Origin: Bacteroidales bacterium
Lineage (GTDB): Bacteria; Bacteroidota; Bacteroidia; Bacteroidales; SMBSF77
Assembly: GCA_021106655.1 (NCBI GenBank)
Contig: JAIOTT010000403.1
Span: 1-10,938, forward strand
Reading direction: 5' to 3'
Length of the DNA stretch: 10,938 nt
Numbering within the stretch: the stretch's first letter is position 1; each line of letters begins with the position of its first letter. Below, piece by piece: positions 7,012 through 10,938 of this stretch. Position numbers and translations under genes: made by a program. Under the pieces are notes generated by a model that was not told where the DNA came from, searched no databases, and saw nothing but the letters and a program-made list of their open reading frames with translations.

Positions 7012-9057
7012 ATGATTATCATCTATATAAGGCTATTATTACAAATAATATACACTTTAACAGAGACAGATTTGAGATCTATTCTTAAATACAGTTGTTT
7101 TAAAGCAAGCTTAATTTTATCCCTGCTTTTTTACTGTGGATATCTTAATTCCCAGGAAGTGGTAATTAATGAAGTTCTTACAAGTCCAGCACCTGGGTCA
7201 GGTTCAACAGGCATAAACGCAAACTCACTATATAATTTGATTGAGTTACCTCCCGATAATCGGGAATGGATAGAATTATATAATCCTCATCCCTGTGATA
7301 CTGTTGATATCAGTTGTTATGTTATTGGATCAAACATGTATTCCCTCACAGCGGGCTCAAACTGGGGTTCATTTACTTTTCCTTCAGGGACTATAATTCC
7401 TCCTTTAGGTTTTATTATTGTGGGGGGTAATAGTTCACAGGTTCCTGTATTAGATTTCAATATTAATGATTATGTCCCAACATTAGGAACTAATTATCTG
7501 GATGGTGATACAGCTCGTTGGTTTTTGCGTGATAGCTGGGGATGGATTGCAATTTATGATCAACTGGGTGATCCTGTTGATGCTGTTTTCTGGTCGCAGG
7601 TATATGGGCCCTCTGATTTATACGTACAGGGAGAATATTCTCATAATATAGTGACCCGCACAAGTTGTTCGGGAACCATATCTCTTTTGGCAGCTGTGAA
7701 TATTCCTGATATAGAATTTGCCGGCTTTCCACAATCCTCAAGCACGTCTTCACTTCAAAGGATAATGGATGCCGATTCGATATGGTATTCTAATCCTCAA
7801 GTCCCTACTCCACGTGCCTGTAACGCAAAATGCGTTAAACCGCCCAAAATTGATTTTATCGTAAATAACGCAGGTTGTGGTAACAGCAATGGCTCTATAA
7901 TTGTCAATATTTTAGACGGCGGAACCGGGCCATACACTATTGCCTGGAATACCGGTCAGTATGATGATACCCTTACAGGATTACAAGCCGGGATATATAT
8001 CATTACTGTTACTGATTTTTATAGTTGTTTTATAGTTACTGATTCAGCTGAAATACTTGATATACCTGCCCCTGAGCTGCAAATAAATAATGTTGTGCAT
8101 GAAACATGCAGCGAAATGAATGCTTCTGCCGAAGTTATAGTCAGCAATGGAACCAGTCCCTTTACTTTTTTATGGAACACCATTCCTCAACAAACCACAG
8201 CTGTTATTGATAATATAGGCTCAGGAACATACACTGTTACAGTTACTGATTTTAATGGATGCACTTCCTCAGAATCCATAGTAATTACAAATCATCATGA
8301 GCCGGAAATCAGTGTTGTGGATGTGAAAAATGATATATGCGGGATTGGAAGCGGATCAGCCAAAGTTGTTGTCCTCGAAGGTACTCCACCCTTTGAATAT
8401 ACATGGAGCACTGTTCCTCCCCAGTTTGATTCAATCGTCTCAAACCTTTCACCCGGTATGTATACTGTTAGTGTGAGTGATGGGATCTGTACGGTAACTG
8501 CCGGGTTTAATATTTATAAAATTCCTGCCCCTATTGCTGATTTTACTTTTAATCCTGAAGTAGTGTATATCAATAATGGCAAATGTCGTTTTACTGATCT
8601 GTCAACACCGGTAGTTTTTTGGAGATGGGATTTTGGGGATGGATCTACTATTTTGGGACAAAATCCTGTGCATAAATATTATCAAACAGGTGAGTTTTTG
8701 GTAACCCTTATCGTTAGGGATGCGAATGATTGCTATGACAGCGTTCAAAAGTATGTCCCCGTCAGAGAAAAGACTTCAATATTTGTTCCTAATGCTTTTA
8801 CACCAAATGCTAATGGGAGAAACGATAACTTCAAGGCATATGGGATCAATGTATTGGATTTTGAAATGAATATTTTTAGCCGCTGGGGAGATCAGATCTT
8901 TTTTTCAAATGATATTGAAACAGGCTGGGATGGGATGTTCAAAGGTGATCCTTTACCGGCAGATGTTTATATCTATCTTATTCTTTATACCCAGGATAAT
9001 GGTAAAGGCGGTTTTGAAGGCAAGAGACTTGTTGGGAAAGTTGTGCTTTTGAGGTAA
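7012..9057 (+). CDS. Large secreted T9SS cargo: LTD, SprB-like repeats, PKD, type B sorting domain
   Basis: A 681-residue exported surface protein. A hydrophobic signal segment lies at about residues 28-48 (FKASLILSLLFYCGYLNSQ). Next comes a lamin-tail domain (about 49-200) with the hallmark REWIELYNP (84-92) and the opening VVINEVLTSP. Three SprB-like repeats follow (about 281-349, 357-425, 432-503), each with a GxxPFxxxW-like core, a YTVTVTD-like end and paired cysteines. A PKD domain (about 506-585) carries WDFGDGST. The C-terminal 93 residues (FVPNAFTPNANGRNDNF through KVVLLR) are a T9SS type B sorting domain, so the protein is probably exported through T9SS and attached to the surface or released. 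No catalytic domain is evident, suggesting an adhesive or structural role. The ATG at 7012 gives an unusually long pre-signal stretch of about 20 residues; an in-frame TTG at 7072 would give MRSILKYSCF and a standard signal peptide. Confidence 0.9.
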   Translation: MIIIYIRLLLQIIYTLTETDLRSILKYSCFKASLILSLLFYCGYLNSQEVVINEVLTSPAPGSGSTGINANSLYNLIELPPDNREWIELYNPHPCDTVDISCYVIGSNMYSLTAGSNWGSFTFPSGTIIPPLGFIIVGGNSSQVPVLDFNINDYVPTLGTNYLDGDTARWFLRDSWGWIAIYDQLGDPVDAVFWSQVYGPSDLYVQGEYSHNIVTRTSCSGTISLLAAVNIPDIEFAGFPQSSSTSSLQRIMDADSIWYSNPQVPTPRACNAKCVKPPKIDFIVNNAGCGNSNGSIIVNILDGGTGPYTIAWNTGQYDDTLTGLQAGIYIITVTDFYSCFIVTDSAEILDIPAPELQINNVVHETCSEMNASAEVIVSNGTSPFTFLWNTIPQQTTAVIDNIGSGTYTVTVTDFNGCTSSESIVITNHHEPEISVVDVKNDICGIGSGSAKVVVLEGTPPFEYTWSTVPPQFDSIVSNLSPGMYTVSVSDGICTVTAGFNIYKIPAPIADFTFNPEVVYINNGKCRFTDLSTPVVFWRWDFGDGSTILGQNPVHKYYQTGEFLVTLIVRDANDCYDSVQKYVPVREKTSIFVPNAFTPNANGRNDNFKAYGINVLDFEMNIFSRWGDQIFFSNDIETGWDGMFKGDPLPADVYIYLILYTQDNGKGGFEGKRLVGKVVLLR

Positions 9058-9237
9058 AATTTAAAGATACAAAGGTAATAAAGGTACAAGTTATAAAGAG
9101 ATTAAGAGGTAATCTGTGGTAAAAAACAGGAATACAGTTATAGATATCTCAGATGAACACTGTCAATGAAATTAAGTAGAAAAATACACGTTAACCTTAT
9201 TTAACAAAAAACAGTAATTCATTATACGATTAAAAAG

Positions 9238-9245
9238 TAATTTTG
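9238..9245 (+). promoter_or_regulatory. Candidate -7 box for the CarboxypepD_reg-like gene
   Basis: TAATTTTG matches TAnnTTTG exactly and lies 20 bases before the ATG at 9266, a normal short leader. No TTTG occurs at -33. The preceding stretch after 9057 shows no clear terminator and no open reading frame of note, only two AAAGGTA copies (9071-9077, 9080-9086). Confidence 0.45.
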
Positions 9246-9265
9246 CGTCTCATATCAGAGGGTAC

Positions 9266-10033
9266 ATGAAACGAATATTTATTATAACAACTTTACTTCT
9301 TATTTGTATGATATCGGTTCATGCCCAAACAGAAAAACCTGTTCATTTCAAAGGTAGAGTACTGGATAAAAGTGGGCAGTTCATTCCCTTTGTTAATATT
9401 CTTATTTTAAATAAGAATAGTGGTATTGCAGCTGATTATTATGGACATTTCAGCATGATGGTTGATAGGAGCGACACCTTACTTTTTACAGCGATTGCTC
9501 ATAAAAATTCAATTCATATAATTCCTGATACTATCAAGTCTGGTAAATTCACTCTCACTATTATTTTAGAGTCAGATACGATTTTACTCGAAAAGGCAGT
9601 AGTTTATCCCTGGCCAGCAACAGTGGCACTGTTAAAGCAGGAATTTTTAGAACTGGAGCTTCCTGATAATGAGATTGATTTCCGACTTCCTGAAAACTTC
9701 GGTTATGTGAACAGAACTTCAGAAGGGTATATTGGAATGACTTTTCAGGGTCCTATTTCATTTCTCTATGACAAATTTAGTCGTGAGGCGAGAAACAGAA
9801 GGCTCTATGAGAGCCTGATAAAAAGAGATCGTCAGAATCGATACATTATTACCCGTTATAATAAAAGTCTTGTAGAAAAGATTACTGGCATGAAAGATCC
9901 GGAGAGGATAGAAATTTTTATGAGGTTTTGTGATCTTAGCTACGAGTTTATTGCTGTAGCAACTGATTATGAGATTTATATCAGCATTAAGCAGTGCTAT
10001 TCCCGATTCCAGGAATTAGAAAAACAGCAATAA
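9266..10033 (+). CDS. Secreted CarboxypepD_reg-like domain protein
   Basis: A 255-residue exported protein. Residues 1-20 form a standard signal peptide (MKRIFIITTLLLICMISVHA, then Q). Residues about 26-115 are a CarboxypepD_reg-like (transthyretin-type) beta sandwich: FKGRVLDKSGQFIPFVNILI, then the turn GIAADYYGHFSM, a strand around DTLLFTAIAHKN, and LEKAVVYP, where TonB-dependent receptors have a similar closing strand. Residues about 116-255 are a helical C-terminal half with ISFLYDKFSREARNRRLYES, YITRYNKSLVEKITGM-like helices and CDLSYEFIAVATDYEIYISI. I recognise this combination as a common Bacteroidota family without a known function. There is no TonB-dependent barrel and no protease catalytic domain. 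It is probably periplasmic or on the outer membrane. It seems to be a single-gene unit, and the tRNA promoter begins just after its stop. Confidence 0.82.
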   Translation: MKRIFIITTLLLICMISVHAQTEKPVHFKGRVLDKSGQFIPFVNILILNKNSGIAADYYGHFSMMVDRSDTLLFTAIAHKNSIHIIPDTIKSGKFTLTIILESDTILLEKAVVYPWPATVALLKQEFLELELPDNEIDFRLPENFGYVNRTSEGYIGMTFQGPISFLYDKFSREARNRRLYESLIKRDRQNRYIITRYNKSLVEKITGMKDPERIEIFMRFCDLSYEFIAVATDYEIYISIKQCYSRFQELEKQQ

Positions 10034-10039
10034 ACCCAA

Positions 10040-10071
10040 TTTGTAATATATGCCGGAAGATAATACCTTTG
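10040..10071 (+). promoter_or_regulatory. Full-consensus promoter of tRNA-Arg
   Basis: TTTG (10040-10043), then exactly 20 bases, then TACCTTTG (10064-10071): both boxes match the Bacteroidota consensus at ideal spacing. Transcription would start near 10077, giving a leader of roughly 90 bases before the tRNA that contains the heptamer arrays. It begins seven bases after the preceding stop codon. Confidence 0.68.
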
Positions 10072-10085
10072 CACACTAATGCTTT

Positions 10086-10166
10086 GATTTGTGATTGCAG
10101 ATTAGCGGTTTTTGATTTTAGTCACATCGCTAATCACAAATCTACAATCAACAATCTAAAATCGTA
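10086..10166 (+). repeat. Opposed arrays of seven-base units (GATTNNN / AATCNNN)
   Basis: The left array has phased units at 10086, 10093, 10100, 10107 and 10114: GATTTGT, GATTGCA, GATTAGC, GGTTTTT (degenerate) and GATTTTA. The right array has units at 10132, 10139, 10146, 10153 and 10160: AATCACA, AATCTAC, AATCAAC, AATCTAA and AATCGTA. The arrays are inverted relative to each other: GATTTGTGATT (10086-10096) pairs perfectly with AATCACAAATC (10132-10142), and AGCG (10104-10107) with CGCT (10128-10131). The left arm carries an extra seven-base bulge, exactly one unit. The right array ends two bases before the tRNA. I have the impression that similar intergenic AATC-type heptamers occur in other Bacteroidota, but cannot verify it here. 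Confidence 0.75.
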
Positions 10167-10168
10167 CT

Positions 10169-10242
10169 GGTCCCGTAGTTCAATTGGATAGAACGTCAGA
10201 TTCCGGTTCTGAAGGTTGGGGGTTCGAGTCCCTTCGGGATCA
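10169..10242 (+). tRNA. tRNA-Arg (anticodon CCG)
   Basis: The cloverleaf folds fully. The acceptor stem GGTCCCG pairs with CGGGATC (one G-U), with discriminator A at 10242. The D stem is GTTC/GAAC (10178-10181, 10191-10194). The anticodon stem TCAGA/TCTGA (10196-10200, 10208-10212) encloses the loop TTCCGGT with anticodon CCG at 10203-10205, which reads the arginine codon CGG. The T arm is GGGGG, TTCGAGT, CCCTT, with two G-U pairs. No CCA is encoded, so it must be added after transcription. CGG is expected to be a rare codon in a low-GC genome. The gene has its own promoter and an unusual repeat-filled leader. Confidence 0.95.
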
Positions 10243-10251
10243 CAAAATGAA

Positions 10252-10294
10252 AATTAAACCCATTGTTAGTCAACTGATTAGCGATGGGTTAATT
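10252..10294 (+). terminator. Hairpin after tRNA-Arg, possible terminator
   Basis: ACCCATTG (10258-10265) pairs with CGATGGGT (10282-10289) with one T-G pair, extended by AATT/AATT flanks across a single bulged A. The loop is 16 bases. It starts 10 bases after the tRNA end and could terminate the tRNA transcript, but only AATTATTT follows rather than a true T run, so efficiency is uncertain. Confidence 0.45.
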
Positions 10295-10299
10295 ATTTA

Positions 10300-10317
10300 G
10301 GTGCGGACAGGGGTGCG
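10300..10317 (+). repeat. GGTGCG direct repeat downstream of tRNA-Arg
   Basis: GGTGCG occurs at 10300-10305 and again at 10312-10317, a spacing of 12 bases, inside a locally G-rich patch that contrasts with the AT-rich surroundings. No open reading frame covers it. Its position shortly after a tRNA suggests a possible recombination-related site, but no integrase gene is in view. Confidence 0.4.
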
Positions 10318-10379
10318 TAATCTGGCTAATCTTTGCCTCTTTTCAATACTTTCTGGTAATTTCTCTTCCAACTAATCAA

Positions 10380-10420
10380 AAATATCTCATATTAATTCAG
10401 TTTTGATATTAAAGATATTT
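10380..10420. repeat. AT-rich two-part inverted repeat
   Basis: AAATATCT (10380-10387) pairs with AGATATTT (10413-10420), and inside it ATATTAA (10389-10395) pairs with TTGATAT (10403-10409) with one T-G pair, around a seven-base loop. It lies 54 bases upstream of the next start codon. It lacks the GC core of a terminator; it could be an operator-like element or simply AT-rich sequence. No other feature is supported between 10318 and 10473. Confidence 0.4.
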
Positions 10421-10473
10421 GTATATTTATAGTTTGTTTAGAAATTGAAATCTGTAAAATTAATCTATCGATC

Positions 10474-10938
10474 ATGAAAACAAAAACCATCATCCTATCC
10501 TTTTTGCTTGTAGCCTTCTTCTCTTTTGCATATACTCAGACAATTGAATTGACTTTTACAGGTAAATCTGGCTCGCTTAATGTACCGCTCGATAGTATAT
10601 TTATTGAAAACCTTACACAGGGAGGAGATACTATGCTTTACTATCCTGATACTGTAATTGAGTTGGGAACTATTGGAATTAATGAAGGTCTTGAGAAAAA
10701 AGAATTTATGGTTATGCAGAATTTCCCTAATCCTTTTAATGATCAAACATACTTAGACATTTATCTACCTGAGACAGGTTATATTAAATTATCTGTATGT
10801 AATGCAATTGGAAAAGAAGTTTCATTATATGAAAATAATCTCAGTAAGGGTATTCATTCATTTACTTTTAGTTCGGGAAACGAAAAATTATATTTTCTTA
10901 CATCAATCTATGAATCTGAAGTGAAGACAATAAAGATG
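10474..10938 (+). CDS. Secreted protein with an N-terminal T9SS type A-like module (partial)
   Basis: The reading frame runs from the ATG at 10474 to the window edge without a stop (155 codons seen), so the gene is cut by the window. Residues 1-20 are a clear signal peptide (MKTKTIILSFLLVAFFSFAY, then TQ). Residues 22-75 form a short beta-rich segment with LTFTGKSGSLNVPLDSIFIE, then NLTQGGDT. Residues about 78-155 resemble a T9SS type A or FlgD-like C-terminal domain: QNFPNPFND, LDIYLPETGYIKLSVCNAIG, and a closing LYFLTSIYESEVKTIKM. In most proteins that module is the very end; here it comes straight after the N-terminal segment. I recall secreted Bacteroidota proteins with this N-terminal layout followed by a larger domain. 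The protein may end just after the edge or continue. No confident promoter is seen. Confidence 0.82.
   Translation, partial: MKTKTIILSFLLVAFFSFAYTQTIELTFTGKSGSLNVPLDSIFIENLTQGGDTMLYYPDTVIELGTIGINEGLEKKEFMVMQNFPNPFNDQTYLDIYLPETGYIKLSVCNAIGKEVSLYENNLSKGIHSFTFSSGNEKLYFLTSIYESEVKTIKM

Noticed and set aside
9071..9086. Two AAAGGTA copies after the T9SS gene
   Set aside because: Only two clear copies, with no continuing period and no structure; too little to call an array.
9994..10191. 65-codon + strand frame across the tRNA leader
   Set aside because: It runs through the tRNA promoter, the heptamer arrays and into the tRNA itself, so it is not a plausible protein gene.
10495..10746. 83-codon frame on the - strand
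   Set aside because: It lies opposite the signal-peptide-bearing gene at 10474, which has clear T9SS-type motifs; the - strand translation has no recognisable features.

Overview
The window looks like chromosomal DNA from a low-GC member of the Bacteroidota. Evidence for this is a type B C-terminal sorting domain of the type IX secretion system (T9SS), SprB-type repeats, a PorT-like outer-membrane barrel and a CarboxypepD_reg-like protein. Several starts also carry the phylum's promoter signature (TTTG, then 19-21 bases, then TAnnTTTG), and Shine-Dalgarno sequences are generally absent. No transposase, integrase or CRISPR array is visible. Most of the window is ordinary core and cell-envelope gene content. 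I did not find a convincing undescribed multi-gene system; the most unusual items are small-scale.

Left part (1-3400): a terminator and a possible gene remnant precede a two-gene + strand unit, a PorT-like outer-membrane barrel overlapping ubiX (flavin prenyltransferase) by ATGA. It converges, with only 3 bases between stop codons, on a - strand ruvB-queG unit (Holliday-junction helicase and epoxyqueuosine reductase) that has a clear promoter of its own.

Middle (3500-6900): two paralogous double-domain universal stress proteins flank a small secreted SPOR-domain protein, all on the + strand. In both paralogues the N-terminal domain keeps the nucleotide-binding loop. The C-terminal domain has lost it in the same way, replaced by a shared MTEQE sequence. 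A strong bidirectional hairpin terminator separates them from the convergent class II fructose-bisphosphate aldolase gene (fbaA).

Right part (6950-10938): a 681-residue secreted protein (lamin-tail domain, three SprB-like repeats, PKD, T9SS type B sorting domain) is followed by a secreted CarboxypepD_reg-like protein and then a tRNA-Arg(CCG). The tRNA has a textbook Bacteroidota promoter. Between promoter and tRNA lie two opposed arrays of seven-base units (GATTNNN, then AATCNNN) that fold into a long hairpin differing by exactly one unit. After the tRNA come a hairpin, a short GGTGCG direct repeat and an AT-rich inverted repeat. Last is the start of a secreted protein that has a T9SS type A-like module close to its N-terminus and runs off the window.

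Functionally the window mixes housekeeping genes (DNA repair, tRNA modification, glycolysis, prenyl-FMN synthesis), stress proteins and exported surface proteins. Apart from the short operons named above, nothing in the layout suggests that the genes form one pathway.
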